A stretch of 64,000 nt of DNA, taken from assembly GCF_002209565.1 (NCBI RefSeq), contig NZ_NJIH01000001.1:186001-250000 (forward strand), read 5' to 3'. Each line of letters begins with the position of its first letter. The stretch's first letter is position 1. Below, one piece after another: positions 20,267-29,540 of this stretch. The position numbers were made by a program, and so were the translations under genes. The notes under the pieces are model-generated. The model was not told where the DNA came from. It was given only the letters and a program-made list of their open reading frames with translations, and made no database searches. The stretch is from Candidimonas nitroreducens (GTDB taxonomy: Bacteria > Pseudomonadota > Gammaproteobacteria > Burkholderiales > Burkholderiaceae_B).

Positions 20267-20533
20267 GGCCTGTTCACACTAAAAGGGGAGCCGCATGGCC
20301 ACAAAAAAGCCTGTCCATCAAGGCGCGAAGCGCAGCCGTGGTGGTTCCACGGCGAGCATGAGCAACGCCGAGGGGCGGGCTTTTTTGTGGCCACCCTTCG
20401 GGCTGGTGGGCAAATGGGCGCCATGCGTCGTTGCAGGCTCGTTGCGTGGAGCGGCCACGCGGCCTCGCCCGCGCCTAGCCTGGCGCCCATTTGCTCACCA
20501 GTGCGGCTCCCCTTTTAGTGTGAACAGGCCCTA
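20264..20533. repeat. 270-bp nested palindromic element
   Basis: A 32-bp perfect inverted repeat begins TAGGGCCTGTTCACAC on each strand and bounds the element (20264-20295 and 20502-20533). Inside are two further arms. GGCCACAAAAAAGCC (20297-20311) pairs with its complement at 20378-20392. A 19-bp arm (20405-20423) pairs with 20481-20499 with one mismatch. A small GCCGTGG hairpin lies within the first arm. The whole can fold as a three-way cruciform. No transposase is encoded, so it resembles a miniature mobile element or a structured repeat. A degraded half-copy may lie at 37514-37583. Confidence 0.8.
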
Positions 20534-20636
20534 ATCCTGCCGTCCGTATACGCGTGAGCACCCGCGAACACCAGCGCCGAAATCCGCCCGGCATACGCGC
20601 GGGCACCGGCAAACGACAACGCGACACGAGGCTGCT

Positions 20637-21554
20637 ATGAATCGTCCGATACGCCACCTTACCCGCATCGGGCTGAGCCTGCTGGGCGCCCTGGTGCTTG
20701 GCGCCGGCGCAAAGGCGGCCATTCTGGGCACCGCGCCGACATACATCGCTGCCCAGGCCAGCGCCGTGCCCAATTCCCAGGCGATCACTACCATGATCTG
20801 GGCGCCCGGCCTGAACGACGGCTACGTGCCGCAAGGCATCACCTATGCCGATGGCCAAGTGCTGGTTTCCAGCTACCAGAGCGACAACCCGAAAGTCGGC
20901 GGCGGGCCCAGCCGGGTGTACCGGCTGGATCCCGCCAGCGGCCGCAGCACCGGCCAGTTCGACCTGCCGCCCACGGTCAGGCACGCAGGCGGCATGGCCT
21001 ACGCGGGCAAGGGCATGCTGATCGTCTCCGACACCCGTCGCCTTTACCGCATCGACATGGCACGGGCATTTGCGGACGGCAATTCGGATCGTGCGCTGCG
21101 CGGCACGATCTCGCTGACGGGCGCGCTCAAGGGGTCTTTCGTCGATTTCCGCGAGGGCTCGATCCTTACCGGGGCCTACGACAAGCATGCGGACGGCTCC
21201 AGGGTATTCTATCTGCCATACAAGCTGTTCGACCGCGCCAGCGACGCCACGATCGACGAGCACGCCGCCACGCGCAGTTTTGCCGTTACCACCTTGGCGC
21301 AGGGCGCCGCGTTCGATGCGCAAGGTTATCTCTGGCTGGCCTTCAGCAATAGCAAGCACGGTCTGTTGCAGAAGGTCGACCCGGTGTCCGGCAAGGTACT
21401 GCAGCAGCACGCCATGGTCGACGGCATCGAGGACATGGGTTTCGATCCGCAGGGCGGCCTGTGGGCGGTATCCGAGGCCGGCTCGCCGCGCTGGACGAAA
21501 TGGAAGACCGTGTTCCCTATCGTATTCAGAATGGACGTGAGCAAGCTGCAGTAG
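20637..21554 (+). CDS. Exported beta-propeller-like protein, unknown
   Basis: The 305-aa protein begins with a signal-peptide-like segment (MNRPIRHL then a hydrophobic stretch ending AGAKA, about residue 30). It continues with repeated strand-rich units such as PQGITYADGQVLVSSYQ, GMAYAGKGMLIVSD, GAAFDAQGYLWLAFS and EDMGFDPQGGLWAVSE. That periodicity suggests a propeller of the SMP-30/NHL kind. I cannot name a ligand or enzyme activity. It sits between the ugp operon and the SorC-type regulator, so it may belong to glycerophosphate use, but nothing in it proves so. Confidence 0.65.
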   Translation: MNRPIRHLTRIGLSLLGALVLGAGAKAAILGTAPTYIAAQASAVPNSQAITTMIWAPGLNDGYVPQGITYADGQVLVSSYQSDNPKVGGGPSRVYRLDPASGRSTGQFDLPPTVRHAGGMAYAGKGMLIVSDTRRLYRIDMARAFADGNSDRALRGTISLTGALKGSFVDFREGSILTGAYDKHADGSRVFYLPYKLFDRASDATIDEHAATRSFAVTTLAQGAAFDAQGYLWLAFSNSKHGLLQKVDPVSGKVLQQHAMVDGIEDMGFDPQGGLWAVSEAGSPRWTKWKTVFPIVFRMDVSKLQ

Positions 21555-21730
21555 CGCCGGGCGGCTCGGGCCGGCCTTGACTGCCCGGACGAATATGCGA
21601 ATATGCTTAACTTGAAGATACCCGCCTGCATGGGCATGCCCGAGCGTGGCGGGACGATGGGCGGCGCTACACTGCCGCGCTGCCCCAGGCGGCATGTACC
21701 TGCCGCGCCGTACCCAGCCCGGAGTTCTTT

Positions 21731-22744
21731 ATGGATTCGATGACGCAAAGCGAGGCCGCGGCGGGCCGACCGGCCGACGAGACTGGCCTGTGGGCCAGCG
21801 CCATTACCGTTGCGCGCCTGTATTACTACCAGCAGATGACGACCACCGACATCGCACACGAGCTCGGCCTGTCGCGCTCCAAGGTGTCGCGCCTGCTCAG
21901 CTTCGCGCGCGACAATGGGCTGGTCGAGATCCGCATCCACGACCCGCGCGAACACCCCGGGCAGCTCGAATCGATGCTCAAGCAGCGCTTCGGCCTGCGC
22001 CGTGCGCAGGTGGTGTCGGTGCCCGAATCGGCCGGCGAGCTGGAATGGCTGCAGCGTGTCGCCAGCCATGCCGCGGCCTATCTGAACACGGTGGTCGGTT
22101 CGAACATGGTCATCGGCCTGGCGTGGGGCAACACCGTCAATGCCATCGTCGAGCGCCTCACGCCCAAGGCCACGGTCAATGTCGACGTGGTGCAGCTCAA
22201 CGGGTCGGGAACGACGCAAAGCATGAGCAATGCGTTCAGCAGCAACATCATCATGCAGTTCGCGGCGAACTACGATGCGCGCCCGCAACCCTTTCCGGTG
22301 CCCGCCTTCTTCGAGTACCCCGAGACCAAGAAGGCATTGTGGCGCGAACGCAGCGTGCGCCGCCTGCTGGAAATGCAGCAGCGCGCCGACATCATGCTTT
22401 TCAGCATAGGGGCGCTGTCGGCCGCGGTGCCCAGCCAGATCCACAGCGGCGGCTATCTCGAGCCACAAGACCTGGAATCGCTCGCCGCCGACGGCGTGGC
22501 CGGCGATATCGCCACGGTGTTCTTCCGCGACGACGGCAGCTATCGCGACATTGCGCTGAACAAGCGCACCAGCGGCCCCGATCTGGCCCTGTTCCGCAAG
22601 GCCAGGCACTCCATCTGTGTGATATCGGGGCTTAGCAAGATAGACGCCATCCGCGCGGCGCTGCGCGGGCGCTTCGTCAACGAGCTGATCATCGACGAGC
22701 CCACGGCGCGGCTGCTGGCGGCTTCCACGCCGCAGCCCAAGTGA
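21731..22744 (+). CDS. SorC-family sugar-binding transcriptional regulator
   Basis: The 337-aa protein has an N-terminal helix-turn-helix (about 37-56, TTTDIAHELGLSRSKVSRLL) and a long C-terminal sugar-binding domain with GLAWGNTVNAIVERL, typical of SorC/DeoR-like regulators that sense phosphorylated sugars or polyols. GGAG at 21721-21724 fixes the start. It is flanked by ugp genes and the glycerophosphodiesterase, and glpD is 2 kb on. The shared TTGCAC palindromes at the ugpB and glpD promoters fit a tetrameric SorC-type repressor. That link is inferred from position and site form. Confidence 0.85.
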   Translation: MDSMTQSEAAAGRPADETGLWASAITVARLYYYQQMTTTDIAHELGLSRSKVSRLLSFARDNGLVEIRIHDPREHPGQLESMLKQRFGLRRAQVVSVPESAGELEWLQRVASHAAAYLNTVVGSNMVIGLAWGNTVNAIVERLTPKATVNVDVVQLNGSGTTQSMSNAFSSNIIMQFAANYDARPQPFPVPAFFEYPETKKALWRERSVRRLLEMQQRADIMLFSIGALSAAVPSQIHSGGYLEPQDLESLAADGVAGDIATVFFRDDGSYRDIALNKRTSGPDLALFRKARHSICVISGLSKIDAIRAALRGRFVNELIIDEPTARLLAASTPQPK

Positions 22745-22923
22745 TACGGCAGCCATGATGCAGGGCTATCGCTTCTTTCCGCCTGGTGCGGCCGGCCCGG
22801 CGGCAGCGGGTTCTGCGGCGGTGCGGCTTCGTGGCCGCTGCGCCGCGTGGTTTTCAGCGGTCTCTGGCCGCGGCTTGCGCGGCTTCGGACTTTCCTCCAA
22901 CATTCTTTTTCCGGTTACCTATC

Positions 22924-23658
22924 ATGTGGCCTTTTCCCAGGATCATCGCGCATCGGGGCGGCGGCACGCTCGCCCCTGAAAACACTCTGGCCGCCATGCG
23001 CTGCGGCCTCGAACACGGCTTTCGCGCCGTCGAATTCGACGTGATGCTGGCCGCAGACGGCATACCCGTGCTGATGCACGACCCGGTTTTCGGCCGCACC
23101 ATCGCCGCCACCGGCAGCGTGCCCGAATCCACTGCGCAGCAACTGGCCGCCATGGACGCGGGAGCATGGTTCGATGCACGCTACGCGGGCGAACCGGTGC
23201 CGACCTTCCTGCAAGTCATCGATTACTGCAACGCCAACGGCATCTGGATGAACGTAGAGATCAAGCCCGCCCCGGGCTTCGAGGCCGAAACGGGACGCGC
23301 CGCAGCGCAGCTGCTGCGCCAGCACCTGCCCGAGGGCGGCCGCACGCCTTTGTTTTCCTCGTTCTCGGCCGATGCCTTGCGGGCGGCCAAGCAGGCCGCA
23401 CCCGAGATCCCACGTGGCTTCCTGTCCAGCACGGTGCCCGACGATCTGGCAGCAATCATGCAGGACCTGGGCGCGGTGGCGCTGCACACCAACCACAAGC
23501 ACGTGACGCCCGAGCAGGTGCGGGCGATCAAGACCCAGGGCTACGGGGTGTTTTGCTATACGGTGAACGAGCCCGAGCGGGCGCGCGAGATATTGTCATG
23601 GGGCGTAGATGCGTTCTGCACCGACCGCATCGACCTGATCGGGCCCGATTTTTCCTGA
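22924..23658 (+). CDS. ugpQ: Glycerophosphodiester phosphodiesterase
   Basis: The 244-aa protein is a GDPD-family enzyme splitting glycerophosphodiesters to glycerol-3-phosphate and an alcohol. The active-site set is visible: IAHRGG (His10, Arg11), PENT (Glu19), VEFDV (Glu37, Asp39), MHD (His52) and NVEIKP. There is no signal peptide, so it is cytoplasmic like UgpQ and acts on imported diesters. I chose ATG 22924, directly before the PRIIAHRGG core; an earlier in-frame start adds 46 unlike residues. It supplies the substrate for GlpD, encoded just downstream on the other strand. Confidence 0.9.
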   Translation: MWPFPRIIAHRGGGTLAPENTLAAMRCGLEHGFRAVEFDVMLAADGIPVLMHDPVFGRTIAATGSVPESTAQQLAAMDAGAWFDARYAGEPVPTFLQVIDYCNANGIWMNVEIKPAPGFEAETGRAAAQLLRQHLPEGGRTPLFSSFSADALRAAKQAAPEIPRGFLSSTVPDDLAAIMQDLGAVALHTNHKHVTPEQVRAIKTQGYGVFCYTVNEPERAREILSWGVDAFCTDRIDLIGPDFS

Positions 23659-23670
23659 TGGCGTGAAAAC

Positions 23671-23697
23671 GGCACGCCCGACGTTGCCGGGCGCGCC
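23671..23697. terminator. GC-rich hairpin between ugpQ and the HAD gene
   Basis: GGCACGCCCG and CGGGCGCGCC pair with one mismatch around a 7-base loop, 12 bp after the ugpQ stop and between convergent genes. No clear T-run; possibly a Rho-aided stop. Confidence 0.3.
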
Positions 23698-23857
23698 GCT
23701 GTGGGCGATACCGGCTTTCAGCCGGCATGGCACTCATATGAATTCGCGATCAAAAAGATAAAAGTGCTGCCTCGCCTTGCCATGCTATTTGCCTTGTTCT
23801 ACGGCTACGTGTCTTGTTTTCTCGATGCGCTTGCCGCTTTGATCGCAAACCTGCCTG

Positions 23858-24691
23858 TCAGCCTCGCGCGGCCAGCAGGCGGCGCGCCACTTCCACGAAG
23901 CCGTCGCCGCAGCGCCCCTGCGTGACGTAGGCCGGCGGGTGTGCGATATCGGCGGCGAACTCACCTACGTTGGCCACGCCGATGGACTTCGGAAAATAGC
24001 GGAACATCGGCGCATCGTTGGGCGAATCACCCACGAAGACATAGTCGCCGCGAGCGGCGTTCAGGTCGATGCCGTAGCGCTCTTGCATGAAAATGCGCGT
24101 CATCGTCAGCTTGTCGTACTGGCCGAACCAGCCATTGACGTGAATCGAGCTGACTTTGGCCGTCATGCCGGCTTCACTCATCAACTGCACGATGAGTTCC
24201 ACGCTATGGCGCGGCAGCGGCGGCACGTCTTCGCAGAAGTCGATGGCGATGTCCGCGATCCGGCAGAATTGATCCGAGGCCAGCGCGCAGCCCGGCACCT
24301 CGGCAAGAATCTTCGCCGAGACCTCGGCCAGGCGGCGCGCGTTCTGCTCGCGAGTGGCGGCATCGGCCAGGAAGCGCTGGCGCAGCTTGCGCGCAGGCCC
24401 GTCGTAATAAAAATAGAAGGCGCCGTTCTCGCCGACGACGGCATCCACCGGCCACATCCGCGCGATGTGATCGCACCAGCCGGCCGGGCGGCCGGTGATG
24501 GGAACCACAGCCAGGCCGCTTTCGTGCAGCGCCTCGAGGGCCGAGTAGGTGGCGGCCGGCAGCTTGCCGCCAGTGGTCAGCGTATCGTCGATGTCGGTGA
24601 AAACGCCTTTGACGCCGGCCAGCGCAGCGTCAGACAATTCGCTTAGTGGAAGCATGGCCGAAGCAGGGGAGCGGTCGGAGGAGGCGTTCAT
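23858..24691 (-). CDS. HAD-superfamily phosphatase (IIB type)
   Basis: The 277-aa hydrolase has motif I FTDIDDTLT (nucleophile Asp33, Asp35), motif II ITGR and motif IV GDSPNDAPMF, with a large cap between II and IV, as in HAD-IIB/Cof phosphatases. Its start overlaps the glpD stop by 4 bp (ATGA on the minus strand), so the two are translated together. A phosphorylated polyol or sugar is the likely substrate from that coupling, but the sequence does not identify it. Confidence 0.78.
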   Translation of the reverse strand: MNASSDRSPASAMLPLSELSDAALAGVKGVFTDIDDTLTTGGKLPAATYSALEALHESGLAVVPITGRPAGWCDHIARMWPVDAVVGENGAFYFYYDGPARKLRQRFLADAATREQNARRLAEVSAKILAEVPGCALASDQFCRIADIAIDFCEDVPPLPRHSVELIVQLMSEAGMTAKVSSIHVNGWFGQYDKLTMTRIFMQERYGIDLNAARGDYVFVGDSPNDAPMFRYFPKSIGVANVGEFAADIAHPPAYVTQGRCGDGFVEVARRLLAARG

Positions 24692-26232
24692 GCGTACGCC
24701 TGTTCAAGTGCCGAGTCCTGCGCCTGCAGCCCCGGCATGCCGGCCAGGAAGTCGCCCAGTTCGGCGCGCTGCTGCGCATTCATGTGCAGCCCGGTCTTGG
24801 TGCGGCGCCACAGTATGTCGTCGGCCTCGTAGGCCCATTCGTGTTCGATCAGGTAGCGTACCTCGCGCTCGTACAGGCCGCCGCCGAAATCGCGCCCGAG
24901 ATCGTCGGGTTCGCTGCTCTCGCCCAATACGTCATAGGCCAGAGACCCGTAGCGCCGCACCAGGTCTGGCAGCAAGGCCGCAGGCAGGCGCGGGTAGCGT
25001 TCGCCCAGGCGCGCCAACAGCCCAGCGGCTCCGCCCTGGCCCATGTCCGCGCCTGGCAGGCCTTCGGTTCCGGTCCATTTGCCGCGCCGCTCGCCCAGCC
25101 AGGGCTGCAGCTTGTCCATCGCCGATTCGGCCAGCCGCCGGTAGGTGGTGATCTTGCCGCCGAATATCGACAGCTGCGGCACGTTCTGGCCGCCGTCGTC
25201 CAGCACTAGGGTGTAGTCGCGCGTGACCGCCGAAGGGTCGCCCTTGCCGTTGTCGTACAGCGGCCGCACGCCGCTGTAGCTCCATACCACCATGTCGGGC
25301 GTTACCGCGTGAGGCGTATAACGGCTTACCGATGTGCATAGATAGTCGATTTCTTCGCGGCTGATGCGGACGCCGTCTGCAGCCGCGTCGACTGCCACGT
25401 CGGTCGTGCCTATCAGGGTGAACTCACGCTCGTAGGGGATCATGAAAATAATGCGCTTGCCGGCGTCTTGCACGATGTAGGCGTGATCCCCCTGGTACAG
25501 CCTGGGCACGACGATGTGGCTGCCTTTCACCAGCCGCACCTTGGCCGGGCCGCCGCCCTGGCCCAGCGTGCCGGCCACCTGGCTGACCCAGGGGCCGGCG
25601 GCATTGACCAACATGCGTGCGTGAAGCTCATGGTGTTCGCCGCTGCGCAGGTCTTCGAGGCGGGCGTGCCAGCGGCCCTCGACGCGCTCGGCGCCGCAGA
25701 AGCGCATGCGCGGCAGGATGTGGGCGCCATGCGCGGCCGCCGAACGCAGGTTCAGTATTACCAGGCGCGCGTCGTCGACACGGGCGTCCGAGTAGACAAA
25801 GCCCTTGCGGTATTGCGGCTTCAGGCCTGCGCCTAAGGGGCTACCCGGCAGGCGCACGGCGCACGATTTCGGCAAGGTGCTGCGTCCGCCCAGGCGGTCG
25901 TACAGGAACAGGCCGAGGCGGATCATCCATGCCGGGCGCAGCCCCTGCACGTGCGGCATGACGAAGCGCAGCGGATGCGCGATGTGCGGCGCGATGCCCA
26001 GCAGCACCTCGCGCTCGGCCAGCGCTTCCGCGACCAGCCTGAATTCGTAGTATTCCAGGTAGCGCAGGCCACCGTGGATCAGCTTGGTGCTGGCCGACGA
26101 GGTGGCGCCCGCAAAATCATTTTGTTCGCACAAGGCAAGCGACAGGCCGCGGCCGGCGGCATCGCGCGCAATGCCTGCGCCGTTGATGCCGCCGCCGACG
26201 ACGAGTAGGTCAACTTCCGAGGGGACTTGCAT
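24688..26232 (-). CDS. glpD: Aerobic glycerol-3-phosphate dehydrogenase
   Basis: The 514-aa flavoenzyme oxidises glycerol-3-phosphate to dihydroxyacetone phosphate and passes electrons to quinone at the inner membrane. The FAD dinucleotide fold VVGGGINGAG is at residues 11-20, followed by the GlpD hallmark KLIHGGLRYLE and, later, VNAAGPW and SIFGGKITTYR. Length matches GlpD (about 500 aa). Transcription from the paired-operator promoter at 26337-26386 runs leftward through glpD into the HAD phosphatase gene. Together with ugpBAEC and ugpQ it completes glycerophosphodiester use. Confidence 0.94.
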   Translation of the reverse strand: MQVPSEVDLLVVGGGINGAGIARDAAGRGLSLALCEQNDFAGATSSASTKLIHGGLRYLEYYEFRLVAEALAEREVLLGIAPHIAHPLRFVMPHVQGLRPAWMIRLGLFLYDRLGGRSTLPKSCAVRLPGSPLGAGLKPQYRKGFVYSDARVDDARLVILNLRSAAAHGAHILPRMRFCGAERVEGRWHARLEDLRSGEHHELHARMLVNAAGPWVSQVAGTLGQGGGPAKVRLVKGSHIVVPRLYQGDHAYIVQDAGKRIIFMIPYEREFTLIGTTDVAVDAAADGVRISREEIDYLCTSVSRYTPHAVTPDMVVWSYSGVRPLYDNGKGDPSAVTRDYTLVLDDGGQNVPQLSIFGGKITTYRRLAESAMDKLQPWLGERRGKWTGTEGLPGADMGQGGAAGLLARLGERYPRLPAALLPDLVRRYGSLAYDVLGESSEPDDLGRDFGGGLYEREVRYLIEHEWAYEADDILWRRTKTGLHMNAQQRAELGDFLAGMPGLQAQDSALEQAYA

Positions 26233-26336
26233 TTTTGATATTGGTGCCTTTCGTGGCTAGGCCGCGCCGTGCCGAGAGCTGTGCGCCCGCCTCGACGGCA
26301 TACCTGCCCGAAGAAATGTCGACTGGAGCAGGAAGG

Positions 26337-26386
26337 ACTATAAGATATTTTGCACAAATGTTCAATTGCCTTGAATAAATGTGCAA
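26337..26386 (-). promoter_or_regulatory. glpD promoter with paired TTGCAC operators
   Basis: On the minus strand TTGAACATTTGTGCAA (26365 to 26350) overlaps the -35, and TATAGT (26342 to 26337) follows at 17 bp. A second copy, TTGCACATTTATTCAA (26386 to 26371), lies exactly 21 bp upstream. Spacing, -10 and operator phase are the same as at ugpB, which argues for one shared repressor. Confidence 0.68.
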
Positions 26387-26705
26387 AAGCCCAAAGCATG
26401 GGTGCCATATGGGTGCCTCAAGAAAGCAATAAGTCGAAAGAGTTGGCAGACGGCGAAACCCCCATACGGCTCAAAGTCATTCTTGCAGGCTGTAATGGGC
26501 TCAGATCTGGCTTAATTCAGATGTTTTCAAAATTCTGGAATTCTTGCTTCGAATTTGCCCAATTGCCTTACGTACGGGCCGGACTATAGACTTGTTCAGC
26601 AGTCTTGAGGAGCGTTGAAGCAGCCCCAAACCGCTGTCGTTGCGGCACTGCCGGCAGCGGGCGGCTTCGGGCTCTGAAGCAGTGAATGACCAAGAAGGGA
26701 GAATC
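26387..26705 (+). promoter_or_regulatory. Divergent control region before the catabolic island
   Basis: This gene-free stretch holds direct repeats TGGGTGCC (26399-26406 and 26410-26417) and is more AT-rich than its surroundings. A possible promoter for the aldehyde dehydrogenase is TTGCCT (26563-26568), 16 bp, then TATAGA (26585-26590). No gene is evident. Confidence 0.4.
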
Positions 26706-28145
26706 GTGACGGTGAAGGTATATGACAAGCTGTTCATAGGCGGGAAGTGGGTCGTGCCATCGGGTTCGGGGTCGATCGATGTCATTCATGCGGGGAATGA
26801 AACGATCGTCGGCCAGATTCCGGATGGGTGTGTATCGGATGCCGAAAGCGCTGTTCACGCGGCCCGCAACGCCTTTGATGGCTGGTTCGCCACCCCGCCA
26901 GGCTTGCGCGCGAAATACATTCGAAGTATTGCCGATGGCCTGAAAGCGCGCAACAAAGAGTTGGCTCAGTTGATCGCATGTGAAGTGGGCATGCCGATCA
27001 AGCTGGCGCGTACGATTCAAGTTGATGGCCCCATCCAGAATTGGTTGCAGACCGCCCGCTTGGCGGAAGAGATTTCTTTCGAAGAAAAGGTGGGCAATTC
27101 GATTGTCTTGCGGGAGCCCGTCGGTGTCGTGGCAGCCATCACGCCATGGAACTACCCGCTATACCAGATCACGCTGAAGCTGGCATCGGCGCTCGCTGCA
27201 GGGTGCACTGTAGTGCTCAAACCTTCGGAAGTGGCGCCGCTGAACGCGTTCGTGCTGGCAGAAATCATTGAAGCCGCCGGCTTGCCGCCCGGGGTATTCA
27301 ATCTCGTTGCTGGATATGGGGGGATTGTCGGCGAAGCATTGGCCGGCCATTCCGATGTTGACATGGTTTCGTTCACAGGCTCGACCCGGGCTGGCAAGCG
27401 AGTAGCCGAGCTGGCTGCGCAAAGCGTCAAGCGAGTTGCCCTGGAACTGGGAGGAAAATCTGCGTCGATCATTCTGGACGATGCCGATCTGGTGGCAGCG
27501 GTCAAAGGCACAGTCAGCTCATGCCTGCTAAATTCCGGACAGACTTGCTCCGCCCAAACCCGCATGCTGGTGCCCCGAGCCCGCTATGGTGAAGCCAAAG
27601 CCATTGCCAGGAAAATCGCCGAAGGTTTTGTGGTTGGCGACCCGTTGCAGGATTCCAGCCGCCTGGGCCCACTGGTGTCGGCTGCACAAAAAACTCGGGT
27701 AATAGACTACATCAAACGTGGAATCCGTGAGGGTGCCGAACTGGTCGCGGGCGGCCCCGAAGATCCGGAAGGTCTTGAAAAGGGTTTCTTCGTCAAACCC
27801 ACAATACTGGGTGTGGCCGATCCAGCAACATGCATTGCGCAAGAAGAAATATTCGGCCCAGTACTTACGATCATCTGCTACGACACTGAAGACGATGCGA
27901 TACATATTGCCAACAATAGTATCTATGGCCTTGGTGGCGGAGTGTGGTCTCGTGACGAAGCCCATGCCATAGAGGTTGCACGGCGGATCCGAACCGGACA
28001 GGTCGATATCAACGGTGGCCGTTTCAACCCTCAAGCACCGTTCGGCGGCTACAAGCAATCGGGCAACGGGCGCGAAGGAGGCAGATATGGCATTGAAGAG
28101 TTCCTAGAATATAAATCTCTTCAATTGAAGGACTCCGCGGTTTGA
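26706..28145 (+). CDS. NAD(P)-dependent aldehyde dehydrogenase
   Basis: The 479-aa enzyme oxidises an aldehyde to the carboxylic acid. ALDH landmarks are [15 protein letters not shown], the catalytic Glu247 in ELGGKSA and Cys281 in GQTCSA, and EEIFGPVL near the C-terminus. I favour GTG 26706, with AAGGGAG 5 bp upstream; an ATG at 26640 would add 22 residues before the [10 protein letters not shown] start usual for the family. It opens a seven-gene plus-strand cluster with an alkylsulfatase and an alcohol dehydrogenase, so its substrate is likely the aldehyde those enzymes produce. Confidence 0.88.
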   Translation: MTVKVYDKLFIGGKWVVPSGSGSIDVIHAGNETIVGQIPDGCVSDAESAVHAARNAFDGWFATPPGLRAKYIRSIADGLKARNKELAQLIACEVGMPIKLARTIQVDGPIQNWLQTARLAEEISFEEKVGNSIVLREPVGVVAAITPWNYPLYQITLKLASALAAGCTVVLKPSEVAPLNAFVLAEIIEAAGLPPGVFNLVAGYGGIVGEALAGHSDVDMVSFTGSTRAGKRVAELAAQSVKRVALELGGKSASIILDDADLVAAVKGTVSSCLLNSGQTCSAQTRMLVPRARYGEAKAIARKIAEGFVVGDPLQDSSRLGPLVSAAQKTRVIDYIKRGIREGAELVAGGPEDPEGLEKGFFVKPTILGVADPATCIAQEEIFGPVLTIICYDTEDDAIHIANNSIYGLGGGVWSRDEAHAIEVARRIRTGQVDINGGRFNPQAPFGGYKQSGNGREGGRYGIEEFLEYKSLQLKDSAV

Positions 28146-28251
28146 CAGGCGATTTTCACTTGCACCGCATGGGCCCAAAAGAACTGATCCAGCCTTTTGC
28201 CTATCTGTCATACGCGATCAAGCCGCGATCAGGCAACTTCCGGAAACCCAA

Positions 28252-29472
28252 ATGATTCCACTTTCCTCCATGCCCGGCTGCGGCCCGCTAGCTGGACTGA
28301 GAATTCTCGACATGGCCACTGTCTTGGCGGCACCGTCTGCGGCAGCTCTGCTTGCAGACTATGGCGCGGAAGTCGTCAAGATAGAGCTGCCCGGGGCTGG
28401 TGACACATATCGCAATCTGCCTCCATTCAAAGACGGCAAATCGCTTTGGTGGAAAGTCACCAACCGCAACAAAAAGATGATGAGTCTAGACGTGCGTAAA
28501 CCCGAAGGGCTGGAGTTGTTCAAGCGCATGTTGCCCAACTTCGATGTGGTGATTGAGAATTTTCGCCCGGGGACGCTTGATAAATGGGGCCTCGATCTTG
28601 GCACGTTATGGAAAATCCAACCGGGGCTGGTGATCTTGCGGGCAACTGCCTTTGGGCAGACGGGGCCGTACCGGAGTCGTCCCGGGTATGCCCGAACTTT
28701 TGAGGCTATGGGCGGTTTGACCTACATTACCGGCGAGGCAGATGGCACGCCCATGCACACCGGCTATCCGATCGGAGACGCCATTGGCGGCCTTTTCGGT
28801 GCCCTTGGTGTTTTGGCTGCGTTACTCAAGCGGGCACGAGATCCCGGCGCGCCCGGCGAGGAGATCGATCTTTCGCTGACGGAAGGGGTTTTGAAGCTGC
28901 TGGAATTCCTGCCCATCAAGTATGCGATGCTGGGCCAGTCGCACGAACGATCTGGCAATTCCAGCCAGACTACCGCCCCGGCCGGGGTGTTTCTCACCCG
29001 AGACGCAAAATGGATATCGTTGGCGGGCAGCACCGATGCCTTGTTCGCTTCGAATTGCCATGCCATCGGCCGTGAAGAGCTCATCAAGCATCCGAAATTC
29101 TGCAATAACCGAGTACGTTGCGATCATGCCGAAGAGCTGAATCTGGTATTCAAAAAATGGTTCTCGGAACACGATCTGGAATATGCCCTGGCTAGCTTCG
29201 AGCGACATGGCGGTACGCTCGCGCCGATATATTCCGCAGAACAAATCTTCAAGGACCCTCACATCCAGGCGCGGGAATTCATCCGAACCGTGGCCGATCA
29301 GGACTTCGGTGAGGTTCCCATTCAGGGAGTAGTACCGCGCTTTGCACGCAATCCGGGATCCGTGCGCGTGCCGGGAGGCAGCGTGGGGCAGGATAACGAT
29401 GAAATATTGGGAGACTGGCTCTCTCTCTCGGAGAAAGAACGCGAGGATCTACGGAACAAAGGCGTCATTTGA
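28252..29472 (+). CDS. Class III CoA-transferase (CaiB/BaiF family)
   Basis: The 406-aa protein has the class III fold signatures: GLRILDMATVLAAPSAAALLADYGAEVVKIE-type N-terminus, ENFRPGTLDKWGL, AFGQTGPYRSRPGY, and the presumed nucleophile Asp176 in IGDAIGGLFG. Enzymes of this family move CoA between carboxylic acids, here probably activating the acid made by the aldehyde dehydrogenase 106 bp upstream. The substrate cannot be read. A second member (33753) lies in the same cluster, so two different acids or a donor/acceptor pair may be handled. Confidence 0.86.
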   Translation: MIPLSSMPGCGPLAGLRILDMATVLAAPSAAALLADYGAEVVKIELPGAGDTYRNLPPFKDGKSLWWKVTNRNKKMMSLDVRKPEGLELFKRMLPNFDVVIENFRPGTLDKWGLDLGTLWKIQPGLVILRATAFGQTGPYRSRPGYARTFEAMGGLTYITGEADGTPMHTGYPIGDAIGGLFGALGVLAALLKRARDPGAPGEEIDLSLTEGVLKLLEFLPIKYAMLGQSHERSGNSSQTTAPAGVFLTRDAKWISLAGSTDALFASNCHAIGREELIKHPKFCNNRVRCDHAEELNLVFKKWFSEHDLEYALASFERHGGTLAPIYSAEQIFKDPHIQAREFIRTVADQDFGEVPIQGVVPRFARNPGSVRVPGGSVGQDNDEILGDWLSLSEKEREDLRNKGVI

Positions 29473-29540
29473 ATGACGCGCAGTGTCGCAATTCTATAAA
29501 CCCAGACATGGCCTCAGGCCAAAAAACCCAAGGAGATAAT

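Noticed and set aside
20295-20534. 79-codon frame inside the palindromic element
   Set aside because: It is made by the repeat arms (both ends encode the same inverted sequence) and has no family features.
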